A DNA stretch of 64,000 bases from contig NZ_CDOI01000195.1 in NCBI RefSeq assembly GCF_000827555.1, forward strand, positions 62,001 through 126,000, in the 5' to 3' direction. The position numbers were made by a program, and so were the translations under genes. Within the stretch, counting starts at the first letter, position 1; each line of letters opens with the position of its first letter. The DNA is from Capnocytophaga canis. GTDB lineage: Bacteria > Bacteroidota > Bacteroidia > Flavobacteriales > Flavobacteriaceae. Below the pieces are notes generated by a model. The model saw only the letters and a list, made by a program, of their open reading frames with translations, ran no database searches and was not told where the DNA came from. Below, piece after piece: positions 38,159 through 47,643 of the stretch.

Positions 38159-38770
38159 TTAATTTGCTAAGATGCGATTATGTACAATGGTTTTAATGAT
38201 GTCAATAGCTACGAAATTACGTCTATTATTAGGTATTATAATGTCTGCATATTCTTTTACTGGTTCAATAAACTTCAAGTGCATCGGTTTGAGAGTGGTT
38301 TGATAGCGGTTCAACACCTCTTCTACGTCGCGTCCTCGTTCGGTAATGTCACGTTTAATACGTCGGATAAGTCGTTCATCAGGGTCGGCATGTACATAAA
38401 TCTTAATATCGAACAACTCACGGATATCAGCACGTGAAAAAATTAAAATTCCCTCTACAATGACTACTTTAGTTGGTTTTATCAGTACCGTTTCGCCTGT
38501 TCTGTTGTGTTCAACGAAAGAATAGACGGGACTTTCCACTGGTATTCCTGATTTTAGAGATATCAAATGTTGTTTTAGTAAATCAAAATCGATAGAATCG
38601 GGGTGGTCAAAGTTTGTTTTTACCCTTTCGGTATAAGGCAAATGACTCATTTCCCGATAGTAAGAATCCTGTGAAATGACACTTACTTCTTGGGATAATT
38701 CACTAACAATTTGATTTACAACGGTTGTTTTTCCACATCCCGTTCCTCCTGCAATTCCTATAATGAGCAT
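38159..38770 (-). CDS. udk: Uridine kinase
   Basis: Phosphorylates uridine and cytidine for pyrimidine salvage. The 203-residue P-loop kinase has Walker A IGIAGGTGCGKTTVVNQIV, the DSYYREMSHLPYTERVKTNF substrate region, FDHPDSIDFDLL, the VVIVEGILIF strand, and RLIRRIKRDITERGRDVEEV as lid and sugar-base region. The length is standard. It is packed between murA, 11 bases upstream, and the divIC/ftsB-like gene. Confidence 0.95.
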   Translation of the reverse strand: MLIIGIAGGTGCGKTTVVNQIVSELSQEVSVISQDSYYREMSHLPYTERVKTNFDHPDSIDFDLLKQHLISLKSGIPVESPVYSFVEHNRTGETVLIKPTKVVIVEGILIFSRADIRELFDIKIYVHADPDERLIRRIKRDITERGRDVEEVLNRYQTTLKPMHLKFIEPVKEYADIIIPNNRRNFVAIDIIKTIVHNRILAN

Positions 38771-38781
38771 CCTTTTATATT

Positions 38782-40092
38782 TTAGTTTACACGTATGATT
38801 TTAGCTCCTAAGGAACGTAATCGTTCATCGATATCTTCGTAACCTCGGTCAATTTGTTCAATGTTATAGATAATTGATGTTCCTTTGGCAGAAAGTGCTG
38901 CGATAAGCAAGGCAATTCCAGCACGTATGTCGGGTGAAGTCATCAATGTGGCTCGTAAGGGTGATTTGAAATCGTTACCTATGACAGTAGCCCGATGCGG
39001 GTCACACAGAATAATTTTTGCCCCCATATCAATAAGTTTATCAATGAAAAACAAGCGACTTTCGAACATTTTTTGGTGAATAAGTACCTCCCCACGAGCT
39101 TGGGTAGCAACTACTAAAACGATACTCAGTAAATCAGGCGTAAATCCAGGCCAAGGAGCATCAGCAACTGTCAGAATAGAGCCATCAATATAACTTTGAA
39201 TTTCATACCCATCTTTGTGGGCAGGAATATAAATATCATCACCTTGGCGCTCTAATTTAATACCTAACTTACGGAATACGTTGGGAATCAATCCCAAATG
39301 CTCCCAGCCTACGTTTTTAATTGTAATTTCGCTTTGAGTCATGGCTGCAAGTCCAATCCAGCTACCTATTTCAATCATGTCCGGTAGTATGGTATGTGTG
39401 CATCCCGATAGTTTTTCTACTCCGTTGATAGTAATAAAATTAGAACCAATACCTTGAATGTCAGCCCCCATATTGTTTAACATACGACACAGTTGTTGTA
39501 CGTAAGGTTCGCAAGCGGCATTGTAAATCGTGGTAGTTCCTTTAGCTAAGACTGCTGCCATAATTATATTCGACGTTCCCGTAACCGAAGCCTCGTCTAA
39601 TAGCATATCCGTTCCTGTGAGTCCATTTGCTTTTACGCTATATATGTGATTGTCAGAATCATATTTGAAGTCAGCTCCTAATTTTATAAACCCTTCAAAG
39701 TGGGTATCTAAACGTCTTCGACCTATTTTGTCACCTCCTGGTTGCGGAATATATGCCACACCAAAACGTGTTAAAAGAGGCCCAACAATCATTATAGACC
39801 CTCGTAAACTTTGTCCTTCAGAGTGAAATGCCATGGATTCCAAGTAGTTGATATTGATTTCATCGGCTTGGAAACTATATGATCCTTTTCCTAATTTTTG
39901 AGTTTTCACTCCTAAGTTTTCAAGTAATGACATCAATTTATTGATATCTAAAATATCTGGTATATTGTGAATGGTCACTTTTTCATCGGTGAGCAGTACA
40001 GCACATAAAATCTGTAGTGCTTCATTCTTAGCACCTTGTGGAGTAATTTCACCCTTAAGCTGATGCCCCCCTTCAATTTTAAAAATTCCCAT
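38782..40092 (-). CDS. murA: UDP-N-acetylglucosamine 1-carboxyvinyltransferase
   Basis: The first committed enzyme of peptidoglycan synthesis, transferring enolpyruvate from PEP to UDP-GlcNAc in the cytoplasm. The 436-residue protein has the QGAKNEALQILCAVLLTDEK start (Lys22-Asn23), SLRGSIMIVGPLLTRFGVAY, and the catalytic loop PQPGGDKIGRRRLDTHFEGF. The loop residue that is Cys115 in E. coli is Asp121 here, a change known in other bacteria to keep activity but prevent alkylation by fosfomycin. The DUF4290 gene is 2 bases upstream. Confidence 0.96.
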   Translation of the reverse strand: MGIFKIEGGHQLKGEITPQGAKNEALQILCAVLLTDEKVTIHNIPDILDINKLMSLLENLGVKTQKLGKGSYSFQADEININYLESMAFHSEGQSLRGSIMIVGPLLTRFGVAYIPQPGGDKIGRRRLDTHFEGFIKLGADFKYDSDNHIYSVKANGLTGTDMLLDEASVTGTSNIIMAAVLAKGTTTIYNAACEPYVQQLCRMLNNMGADIQGIGSNFITINGVEKLSGCTHTILPDMIEIGSWIGLAAMTQSEITIKNVGWEHLGLIPNVFRKLGIKLERQGDDIYIPAHKDGYEIQSYIDGSILTVADAPWPGFTPDLLSIVLVVATQARGEVLIHQKMFESRLFFIDKLIDMGAKIILCDPHRATVIGNDFKSPLRATLMTSPDIRAGIALLIAALSAKGTSIIYNIEQIDRGYEDIDERLRSLGAKIIRVN

Positions 40093-40094
40093 AC

Positions 40095-40736
40095 TTATTT
40101 TGTTTTTTTATGATTTGTAGCTCCTTTTTTATTGTTTTGAGATGTATTTTTTCTGGTCAGATTCTGTTTTGTTTTAATCAATTCCTGACTGGTTGTTAAA
40201 TCTTCTTTATCTTGCTTTAAATCAATCTGCCCATTGCTTAATTCATACAGATGTTGGAAGATTACTTCGTCCTCAACAGTTTCTTTATTCCAATTTAAGT
40301 AACTTTTTTTCATATGATTCGCTATTGAGAATTTCAATGCTGTTTTTAAATCACTTTCTTCCCAACGCACACAAACATCAATCATTTTTTTGATATTGTT
40401 ACCGTAAAAACGATATTTTGGATGACTTTGGGGGTAGTTCAACCTGTCAGGGTGTCGTACTAAAACAGCTTCTGTTGGACGTTCAAAAGGAGAATCTACA
40501 TCCAGCTGAAATCCCGACATGATGAAAAGTTGATCCCATAATTTATGCTGGAAGTCTGGCACATCTCTTAAATGTGGATTTAGATTTCCCATTACTGCAA
40601 TAATCCCTTTGGCGGTATTGTTGCGTTCTTCTCGGTCTTCGATATGAATTGCCTTCTCAATCATTTTCTGGATATGTCGACCATATTCAGGAATGATTAA
40701 AGGGGTACGTTCTGTGTTATATTCTAAGCTCTCCAA
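40095..40736 (-). CDS. DUF4290 protein
   Basis: A 213-residue cytoplasmic protein with the DUF4290 signature: LEYNTERTPLIIPEYGRHIQ, KGIIAVMGNLNPHLRDVPDF, then HKLWDQLFIMSGFQLDVDSP. The last 45 residues are a Lys/Asn/Gln-rich, probably disordered tail. Function is unknown, but the domain occurs widely in Bacteroidota and the gene commonly sits directly before murA, as here (2-base gap). An envelope or division-related role would be a guess from context. Confidence 0.87.
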   Translation of the reverse strand: MESLEYNTERTPLIIPEYGRHIQKMIEKAIHIEDREERNNTAKGIIAVMGNLNPHLRDVPDFQHKLWDQLFIMSGFQLDVDSPFERPTEAVLVRHPDRLNYPQSHPKYRFYGNNIKKMIDVCVRWEESDLKTALKFSIANHMKKSYLNWNKETVEDEVIFQHLYELSNGQIDLKQDKEDLTTSQELIKTKQNLTRKNTSQNNKKGATNHKKTK

Positions 40737-40953
40737 AATTATTTAGATGTTTTAATTTTAAATGATTTAATAGTCCTACTAAGGTACTTATTTTCTAGTG
40801 TTTTTTATCAAAATATTCAAAACACTACAACTATTCTTAGGGAAAAATCCATTTTATATCTTTTCTGAGGAATTTCTATTTATTGTTAAAACCTAATAGC
40901 TCCTACAGAATTAATAAATTGAGTCTCTATCACGCAAAGTTATGAAAAAAATT

Positions 40954-42162
40954 TTACTTTTTCCGCATTCGAGCCATATAAAATCCGTCGTAGCCTGTTT
41001 GGTGTGCAAAAATATTTTCTTCAGTTTCAAATATAAAGTTTTTACCTGCCTCAGACTCTAAAAAAGTTTCTACTTGTTTTTGATTTTCCGAAGGAAGTAT
41101 GGAGCAGGTTGCGTAAACCATTTTTCCTCCAGGCTTTACCATCTTGCTGTAATCTTGCAAAATCTGCTGTTGTGTTTCCCTAATTTTATTTAAAAATTCA
41201 GGTTGTAATTTCCATTTAGCATCTGGATTACGTTTAAGCACTCCCAATCCACTACAAGGTGCATCAATCAATACGCGGTCGGCTGTGTTTTGCATTCGTT
41301 TAAGGTGTTTATTATCAATCACTTTGGTTTCTATATTGAATACCTCATTACGACGGGCTCGACGTTTGAGTTCTTGCAATTTGTTCTCATAAATATCCAT
41401 TGCAATAATTTGCCCTTTATTTTTCATCAGCGATGCCAAGTGTAGGGTTTTTCCACCAGCACCGGCACATGTGTCAATCACTCGCATTGAGGGAAGTACC
41501 TCCAAGAAAGGAGCTACTCTCTGTGACGAAGCGTCTTGCACCTCAAACATACCACTTGAAAAAGCCTTGGTAGTGAATATGTTAGCTCTCTGAATCAACT
41601 CTAAGGCTTCAGGATAGGATTTTAGAAGTTTTGTTTCGATACCTTCATTTCTTAATAGGTTTTTGAGCTGTGCAGGAGCAATTTTTAGAGTATTCACTCG
41701 TAATACAACAGGAGCTAATTCATTGAGGGCAGTGAGCTCTTTGCTCCAAATATCTGAACCTAACTCCGCTTCTCCCAAAGCATCAAGCCAGTCGGGAACG
41801 GAATCTTTAAATTTACGTATTTTTGAAAGTTCATCAAATTTGCCTTTAATACGACGTTGGGGTGTGTTCTCAAAACACGACCAATCAGGCAAATGAACAC
41901 CTTTAAGAACTGCCCATACAGCAAACATCCGAAATAAATCATGTGAAGAAAACGGTGCTTTTACCTCTGCAATTTCAGCATACAGACGTTTCCATCGTAC
42001 AATGTCATACATCGTTTCGGCTATGAAAGCACGATCACGAGCCCCCCAGCGTTTATCTTTTTTCAGTTGTCTTTCAACTACTTTATCGGCATACTGTTGC
42101 TCGTTAAAAATAAACCCCAATCCTTCGATGACAGCCTCTGTAAGATTTCGATGTAATCGCAT
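40954..42162 (-). CDS. RsmB/NOP-type RNA 5-cytosine methyltransferase
   Basis: A 402-residue SAM-dependent methyltransferase of the RsmB/NOL1/NOP2/Sun family acting on rRNA or tRNA. The N-terminal helical NusB-like part (about 1-130) is followed by the catalytic domain. It has VIDTCAGAGGKTLHLASLMK (SAM motif I), VLIDAPCSGLGVLKRNPDA with one catalytic cysteine, and GKMVYATCSILPSENQKQVE with the other. The target base cannot be assigned from sequence. A good promoter lies about 110 bases upstream. Confidence 0.9.
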   Translation of the reverse strand: MRLHRNLTEAVIEGLGFIFNEQQYADKVVERQLKKDKRWGARDRAFIAETMYDIVRWKRLYAEIAEVKAPFSSHDLFRMFAVWAVLKGVHLPDWSCFENTPQRRIKGKFDELSKIRKFKDSVPDWLDALGEAELGSDIWSKELTALNELAPVVLRVNTLKIAPAQLKNLLRNEGIETKLLKSYPEALELIQRANIFTTKAFSSGMFEVQDASSQRVAPFLEVLPSMRVIDTCAGAGGKTLHLASLMKNKGQIIAMDIYENKLQELKRRARRNEVFNIETKVIDNKHLKRMQNTADRVLIDAPCSGLGVLKRNPDAKWKLQPEFLNKIRETQQQILQDYSKMVKPGGKMVYATCSILPSENQKQVETFLESEAGKNFIFETEENIFAHQTGYDGFYMARMRKK

Positions 42163-42271
42163 GTTTAAATTTTTATTGATACTATTTTACTTTAAATATA
42201 CTTTTGAAATATAGGTACGTAGTACCACAGGTGAAGTTAAATAAAAACTATTCTACTGTATAACAAGCGGA

Positions 42272-42302
42272 CAAAGGTAGTCATTTGTATATGAATAAAC
42301 AA
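42272..42302 (-). promoter_or_regulatory. Promoter of the RsmB-like gene
   Basis: On the minus strand TTG (42302-42300), a 20-base spacer and TACCTTTG (42279-42272) match the consensus and imply a leader of about 100 bases. Confidence 0.55.
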
Positions 42303-42374
42303 CTATCATCAACAAATCGCACTTACCGATGGAATTTAAGTACTAATGTAATTTAAGAAACATCACATAAAACA

Positions 42375-42608
42375 ATGAAGTATAAACACTTAACTTTGGA
42401 GCAAAGATACGAAATAAAAATATACATTAAATGTAATAAATCACAAAAATTTGTTACCAAGCAATTAGGTGTATCAGAAAGGCACCATCAGTAGGAGCTT
42501 AAGAGGAATAGGCTCAAAAGAGGTGTTTATAACCCTCAAAACACTCAAGAACAAGCCAATATTCGCAGAAAATATTTTCTAAAGAACAAAAAATTGACCG
42601 AAGGATGA
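42375..42608 (+). pseudogene. IS30-family transposase N-terminal relic
   Basis: The reading MKYKHLTLEQRYEIKIYIKC, then NKSQKFVTKQLGVSERHHQ, a TAG stop at 42492-42494 and ELKRNRLKRGVYNPQNTQEQ matches the helix-turn-helix start of IS30 transposases. In intact copies the stop position lies in the SRELKRN segment. Only about 77 codons remain; the DDE catalytic domain is absent. No terminal repeats were identified. It lies in the gap between the RsmB-like gene and fur. Confidence 0.8.
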
Positions 42609-42771
42609 TTATTTTTTAGAGAACACATCACGAACACCTTAACTTTAAAAACTATAAAAATAAGTAATAACACTAGATTTTGAAGAACCTAAAAATTTAT
42701 TTTATAAATTGATGGCATAAAAAATTGGACTTGGGGGTTGAATCTAAGGTATAAATAATATCAAACCATAA

Positions 42772-42802
42772 TTGTTTAATAGCAAAAAAAATTGTAACTT
42801 TG
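42772..42802 (+). promoter_or_regulatory. fur promoter
   Basis: TTG (42772-42774), a 20-base spacer and TAACTTTG (42795-42802) match the Bacteroidota consensus, 27 bases before the fur ATG. The promoter may also drive purA and panB. Confidence 0.65.
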
Positions 42803-42829
42803 TCCCTTATAATTAACACTTGAAAAGAT

Positions 42830-43273
42830 ATGGCTAATACCACAGAGGAAAATCTGGAAATTGTTCGTAAGGTTTTCACCGCCTACTTAGAGGAAAATGG
42901 ACATCGAAAAACACCTGAACGTTTCGCTATCGTGAAAGAAATTTACGAAAGTGGTGAACATTTCGATATTGAAACGCTGTATATCAGCATGAAAAACAAA
43001 AAATATCGAGTAAGTCGTGCTACGCTCTATAATACTATTGAGTTGCTTTTGGAATGTGGTTTGGTACGTAAACACCAGTTTGGACAAAACCAAGCTCACT
43101 ACGAGAAATCATACTTTGACCGTCAGCACGATCATGTAATTTTAACCGATACAGGCGAAGTGTTTGAATTTTGTGATCCGAGAATCCAATCTATCAAAAA
43201 AACAATTGAAGAGGTTTTTAATATCGAAATTACGAACCATTCGCTATATTTTTACGGAAAGAAAAACAAATAA
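42830..43273 (+). CDS. Fur-family metal-dependent transcriptional regulator
   Basis: A 147-residue ferric-uptake-regulator homologue. The winged-helix DNA-binding domain spans about 10-85 ([20 protein letters not shown], then [20 protein letters not shown]). The dimerisation domain follows with the metal-site segment [20 protein letters not shown]. The usual CxxC structural-zinc pair (as in CLDCG) is replaced by LTDTG, so that site is absent; the histidines remain. Which metal or peroxide signal it senses is not determinable. purA follows after 23 bases. Confidence 0.9.
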   Translation: MANTTEENLEIVRKVFTAYLEENGHRKTPERFAIVKEIYESGEHFDIETLYISMKNKKYRVSRATLYNTIELLLECGLVRKHQFGQNQAHYEKSYFDRQHDHVILTDTGEVFEFCDPRIQSIKKTIEEVFNIEITNHSLYFYGKKNK

Positions 43274-43296
43274 CCAAATCATAAAATCGCTAAAAA

Positions 43297-44571
43297 ATGG
43301 CAGTAAATTTACTTCTTGGGCTTCAATGGGGCGACGAAGGAAAAGGAAAAATTGTAGATGTTCTCACTCAAGAATATGATATCATAGCTCGTTTTCAAGG
43401 AGGACCTAATGCAGGACATACTCTTGAATTTAACGGCATCAAACACGTCTTGCACACCATACCGTCTGGAATTTTCCATGAAAGTGCAATAAACATCGTT
43501 GGAAATGGGGTAGTTATTGATCCTATCATCTTCAAAAAAGAAATCGAAGCACTCAAAAAATTCGATATTGATCTGAAAAAAAGATTATTAATCTCTCGTA
43601 AAGCACATCTTATTTTACCTACTCACCGATTGTTAGATGCTGCTTCTGAAACTTCAAAAGGAAAAGCAAAAATTGGTTCTACACTCAAAGGCATTGGACC
43701 TACTTATATGGACAAAACTGGAAGAAATGGACTTCGTGTGGGGGACATCGAATTGGATGACTTCAAAGAACGTTACCGCAATTTGACCGACAAACACGAA
43801 GAAATGATTTCTCACTACAATGTTGAAATTCAGTACAACTTAGCTGAGTTAGAGGCTGAGTTTTTTGAAGCTATAGAGGTTCTAAAAAGTTTACAGTTTA
43901 TTGACAGTGAGGAATATATACACCAAGCTATCAGAAATAATAAAAAAATCTTGGCTGAAGGAGCTCAAGGTTCGCTGTTGGATATTGATTTTGGCACGTA
44001 TCCTTTCGTAACCTCGTCAAATACTACGGCTGCTGGAGCTTGTACTGGTTTGGGGGTTGCTCCAACGCAGATTGGAGATGTGTTAGGAATTTTCAAAGCT
44101 TATACCACACGTGTAGGTAGTGGCCCTTTCCCTACCGAATTGTTTGATGAAACAGGTGAAACAATGGGACGTGTGGGTAAAGAGTTTGGAGCTACCACTG
44201 GGCGAAAACGTCGTTGTGGTTGGTTGGATTTGGTTGCATTACGATACGCTGTTCAAATAAATGGAGTTACACAGCTGATGATGATGAAAGCCGATGTACT
44301 AAGTGGATTTGACACTTTGAAAGTATGTACTGCATATCTGTATAAAGGACGAGAAATCAAACACTTACCATACAATATTGAGGAACAAAATGTTACGCCT
44401 ATCTACACAGAGATGAAAGGATGGGCTCAGGATTTAACGACAATCAAAGATCATAATAAATTGCCACAGGAGTTGCTAAATTATATTGATTTCTTAGAGA
44501 AGGAACTCGAAGTACCAATTACCTTAGTTTCGGTAGGTCCTGACAGAACGCAAACTATACACAGAAAATAG
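43297..44571 (+). CDS. purA: Adenylosuccinate synthetase
   Basis: Joins IMP and aspartate using GTP, the first step toward AMP. The 424-residue protein has the N-terminal GTP/IMP loop LLGLQWGDEGKGKIVDVLTQ, GGPNAGHTLEFNGIKHVLHT, IGSTLKGIGPTYMDKTGRNG, EGAQGSLLDIDFGTYPFVTS and ATTGRKRRCGWLDLVALRYA in the expected order. The length is standard. It sits in a plus-strand run fur-purA-panB with short gaps, suggesting cotranscription. Confidence 0.96.
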   Translation: MAVNLLLGLQWGDEGKGKIVDVLTQEYDIIARFQGGPNAGHTLEFNGIKHVLHTIPSGIFHESAINIVGNGVVIDPIIFKKEIEALKKFDIDLKKRLLISRKAHLILPTHRLLDAASETSKGKAKIGSTLKGIGPTYMDKTGRNGLRVGDIELDDFKERYRNLTDKHEEMISHYNVEIQYNLAELEAEFFEAIEVLKSLQFIDSEEYIHQAIRNNKKILAEGAQGSLLDIDFGTYPFVTSSNTTAAGACTGLGVAPTQIGDVLGIFKAYTTRVGSGPFPTELFDETGETMGRVGKEFGATTGRKRRCGWLDLVALRYAVQINGVTQLMMMKADVLSGFDTLKVCTAYLYKGREIKHLPYNIEEQNVTPIYTEMKGWAQDLTTIKDHNKLPQELLNYIDFLEKELEVPITLVSVGPDRTQTIHRK

Positions 44572-44596
44572 GCTATTATAAATCAATAATTTGAAT

Positions 44597-45415
44597 ATGT
44601 CAGTAGCAAAAAAAGAATATAAACGTGTAACAACCAAGTCACTGATTGATATGAAATCAAGAGGTGAAAAAATCTCAATGCTTACGGCGTATGACTATAC
44701 GTTCAGTAAACTCATTGATGGAGCTGGAATAGATGTTATTTTGGTGGGAGATTCGGCAAGTAACGTAATGGCAGGACATGAAACGACTTTACCAATTACG
44801 TTAGACCAAATGATTTACCACGCTTCATCAGTGGTTCGTGGTGCGAACCGTGCCTTAGTAGTAGTCGATTTGCCTTTTGGTTCATATCAGTCCGACCCTA
44901 AGGAAGCTCTACGTTCTGCCATCCGCATAATGAAAGAAAGCGGTGGACACGCAGTAAAATTGGAAGGCGGTAAGGAAATAAAGGAGAGTATAAAACGTAT
45001 TTTAAATGCAGGAATCCCTGTTATGGGGCATCTGGGATTGACACCACAATCAATTTACAAATTTGGTTCATACACTGTTCGAGCAAAAGAAGATGCTGAA
45101 GCTGAAAAACTAAAACAAGATGCTCTTTTACTGCAAAAAATGGGATGCTTTGCTATTGTATTGGAAAAAGTTCCTGCAAAATTAGCGGAAGAGGTTGCTA
45201 AATCTGTCTCAATTCCAGTAATTGGTATCGGAGCAGGAAGCCATGTGGATGGACAAGTACTTGTACTACACGACGTACTTGGAATGACTCAAGGGTTTCA
45301 TCCTCGTTTTCTGCGTAGATACGCTAATTTATATGAAGATATTAATTCAGCGGTTTCTCGCTATGTCGAAGATGTGAAAAACATAAATTTTCCAAATGAA
45401 GAAGAAAGTTATTAA
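44597..45415 (+). CDS. panB: 3-methyl-2-oxobutanoate hydroxymethyltransferase
   Basis: Transfers a hydroxymethyl group from methylene-tetrahydrofolate to ketoisovalerate to make ketopantoate. The 272-residue protein has [20 protein letters not shown], the Mg-site [20 protein letters not shown], the AVKLEGGKE segment, [20 protein letters not shown] and [20 protein letters not shown]. The ATG at 44597 is used; a TTG six bases earlier is less likely. It follows purA after 25 bases. With panD in this window, two pantothenate genes are present but far apart. Confidence 0.96.
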   Translation: MSVAKKEYKRVTTKSLIDMKSRGEKISMLTAYDYTFSKLIDGAGIDVILVGDSASNVMAGHETTLPITLDQMIYHASSVVRGANRALVVVDLPFGSYQSDPKEALRSAIRIMKESGGHAVKLEGGKEIKESIKRILNAGIPVMGHLGLTPQSIYKFGSYTVRAKEDAEAEKLKQDALLLQKMGCFAIVLEKVPAKLAEEVAKSVSIPVIGIGAGSHVDGQVLVLHDVLGMTQGFHPRFLRRYANLYEDINSAVSRYVEDVKNINFPNEEESY

Positions 45416-45590
45416 CTAATTATTCTTCTCACATGAGAGTATTCTGATTTCGGAAATAAGTAGATATTACGGATCATACAGTGATTGAATCAAAGAGAGT
45501 CTTGCATCCTTAATCCATACTTAAAAAATCAAAAGATTATTATAACTTATTACCTAAATAAAGTAAAGAAACAACCAAAAAAAGAATAAA

Positions 45591-47537
45591 ATGAGTACAA
45601 CCATTCAAAAAAACACGCAATCCATCAAACACCAGCCTGCTGGATTGTTCGAGGAAACTCGCTATGAAAAAATACACAATGTTATTTTTTCGGATGCAAA
45701 TTCGGCTTCTATTGCCGTAGCCAAAGAAATAGCTGAATTGATTAGAACAAAACAAGCTGAAGGAAAGAATTGCGTACTCGGTTTAGCGACTGGCTCTTCT
45801 CCTGTAAAGGTTTATCAGGAGTTAATTCGTATGCATAAAGAGGAAGGTCTTAGCTTTAAAAATGTAATTACGTTCAACTTGGATGAGTATTTCCCAATGC
45901 AAAAGGAAGATATTCAAAGTTACTGGCATTTTATGCACAAAAACTTATTCAACCATGTGGACATACTTCCTGAAAACATCAACATCCCAAGCGGAACATT
46001 AGGCAAAGAAGAAGTTCGTGACTACTGCTACGCTTATGAAGAAAAAATAAAACAAGCAGGTGGAATTGATTTCCAACTTTTAGGAATCGGACGTACTGGA
46101 CATATCGGATTTAACGAACCTGGTTCAAACGTAAATTCCATCACGCGTATGGTCACTTTGAACAAAGTAACAAAAACGGATGCAGCACACGCTTTCGGTG
46201 GATATAAAAATGTACCTAGTAAAGCCATTACGATGGGAGTTGGAACAGTTTTAGCGGCTCGTCGCGTAGTGCTTTTGGCTTGGGGAGCTTCTAAGGCTTC
46301 TATCATTGCAAAAACTATTGAAGGAGAAGTTTCATCACAAATTCCCGCTACATTTTTACAAGAACACAAAAATACAACTTTTGTGATCGATGAAACGGCT
46401 GCAAGTGAATTGATTCGCAATAAAACTCCTTGGTTAGTAGGAGATTATGATTTCAATAATAAAAACGAAGAAGAAATTGCACGTGCGGTAGTTTGGTTGT
46501 GCGAACGTTTAGATAAAACCATTTTAGGACTTCGTGAGGAAGATTATCTTGAAAATGGATTAGGAGTCTTGTTAGAGGACACTTCGGCTTACGACCTAAA
46601 TATCCGTATTTTTAATCGTATTCAAAGAGCCATCACAGGTTGGCCAGGCGGAAAACCTAATGCCGATGATTCGTATCGACCTGAGAGAGAACATCCTCAC
46701 AAAAAAAGAGTTATTATTTTCAGCCCTCACCCCGACGATGATGTAATTTCAATGGGAGGTACTTTTGACCGATTGGTAGAACAAGGACACGAGGTACATA
46801 TTGCCTACCAAACTTCGGGAAGCACGGCAGTTGCTGACACTGAAGCGTTACGTTTTGTAGAAGTAGCTCATGATATGTTACTGGGAAAAACGGATGTATC
46901 ACATCTTGAAAAAGTAATGCAAATCCTTAAAAATAAAAAACAAGGAGATAAAGAGACCTTGGATGTTTGGAAACTTAAAGGAAACATCCGTCGTCATGAG
47001 TGCTATGGAGCTACGCGTTATTACAATGTTCCCGATGAAAATTTGCATTTCTTGAACTTACCTTTCTATGAAACTCAAGCGGTTGAAAAACAACCAATTG
47101 GTGAGGCAGACATCAAAATAATAGAAGACTTGATTCGTGAAGTAAAACCTCATCAAATATATGCAGCAGGTGATTTAGCCGATCCTCATGGAACACATAA
47201 AGTGTGCTTGGATGGAATTTTTGCTGCTTTGGAACGTTTGAAAAATGAAGATTATATGAAAGATTGTTGGGTGTGGCTTTACCGCGGTGCATGGCATGAG
47301 TGGGATGTTCACGAAATGGAAATGATTGTTCCTATGACACGTGACCAAGTGCTTCGCAAACGTCAGGCGATTTTCTTCCACCAATCACAAAAAGACGGAG
47401 CTATGTATATGGGAAGTGACATGCGTGAATTCTGGCAAAGAGCAGAAGAGCGAAATTCTGATACGGCTAACCGTCTTCACAAACTTGGTTTGGCAAAATA
47501 TCAAGCTATGGAGGCCTTTAGACGTCACTTTTTTTAA
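45591..47537 (+). CDS. nagB: Glucosamine-6-phosphate deaminase fused to a PIG-L deacetylase domain
   Basis: A 648-residue bifunctional-looking protein. Residues about 25-310 form the NagB isomerase fold: CVLGLATGSSPVKVYQELIR, NVITFNLDEYFPMQKEDIQS and GIGRTGHIGFNEPGSNVNSI with the catalytic His. The motif reads RTGH where E. coli NagB has NDGH. Residues about 375-640 carry a PIG-L/LmbE domain with the metal motif FSPHPDDDVISMGGTFDRLV and a distal DPHGTH. This fusion is usual in Bacteroidota and would couple deacetylation and deamination of amino sugars. It is separated from panB by 175 bases. Confidence 0.9.
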   Translation: MSTTIQKNTQSIKHQPAGLFEETRYEKIHNVIFSDANSASIAVAKEIAELIRTKQAEGKNCVLGLATGSSPVKVYQELIRMHKEEGLSFKNVITFNLDEYFPMQKEDIQSYWHFMHKNLFNHVDILPENINIPSGTLGKEEVRDYCYAYEEKIKQAGGIDFQLLGIGRTGHIGFNEPGSNVNSITRMVTLNKVTKTDAAHAFGGYKNVPSKAITMGVGTVLAARRVVLLAWGASKASIIAKTIEGEVSSQIPATFLQEHKNTTFVIDETAASELIRNKTPWLVGDYDFNNKNEEEIARAVVWLCERLDKTILGLREEDYLENGLGVLLEDTSAYDLNIRIFNRIQRAITGWPGGKPNADDSYRPEREHPHKKRVIIFSPHPDDDVISMGGTFDRLVEQGHEVHIAYQTSGSTAVADTEALRFVEVAHDMLLGKTDVSHLEKVMQILKNKKQGDKETLDVWKLKGNIRRHECYGATRYYNVPDENLHFLNLPFYETQAVEKQPIGEADIKIIEDLIREVKPHQIYAAGDLADPHGTHKVCLDGIFAALERLKNEDYMKDCWVWLYRGAWHEWDVHEMEMIVPMTRDQVLRKRQAIFFHQSQKDGAMYMGSDMREFWQRAEERNSDTANRLHKLGLAKYQAMEAFRRHFF

Positions 47538-47572
47538 TAGTCAATGACACTATATCTTTTTACAAAAGGTAA

Positions 47573-47607
47573 ATACATGCAGGGGCGTAGTCTATACGCC
47601 CTTGTAT
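47573..47607. repeat. GGGCGTA/TACGCCC palindrome after nagB
   Basis: Inner arms GGGCGTA (47583-47589) and TACGCCC (47595-47601) and outer ATACA/TGTAT (47573-47577, 47603-47607) form an imperfect hairpin. It is much more GC-rich than its surroundings and has no T-run. It looks like a small dispersed palindromic repeat rather than a standard terminator. Confidence 0.6.
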
Positions 47608-47643
47608 GATTTATTGAGGTTATTGATTTTTAAGGCTTATAAA

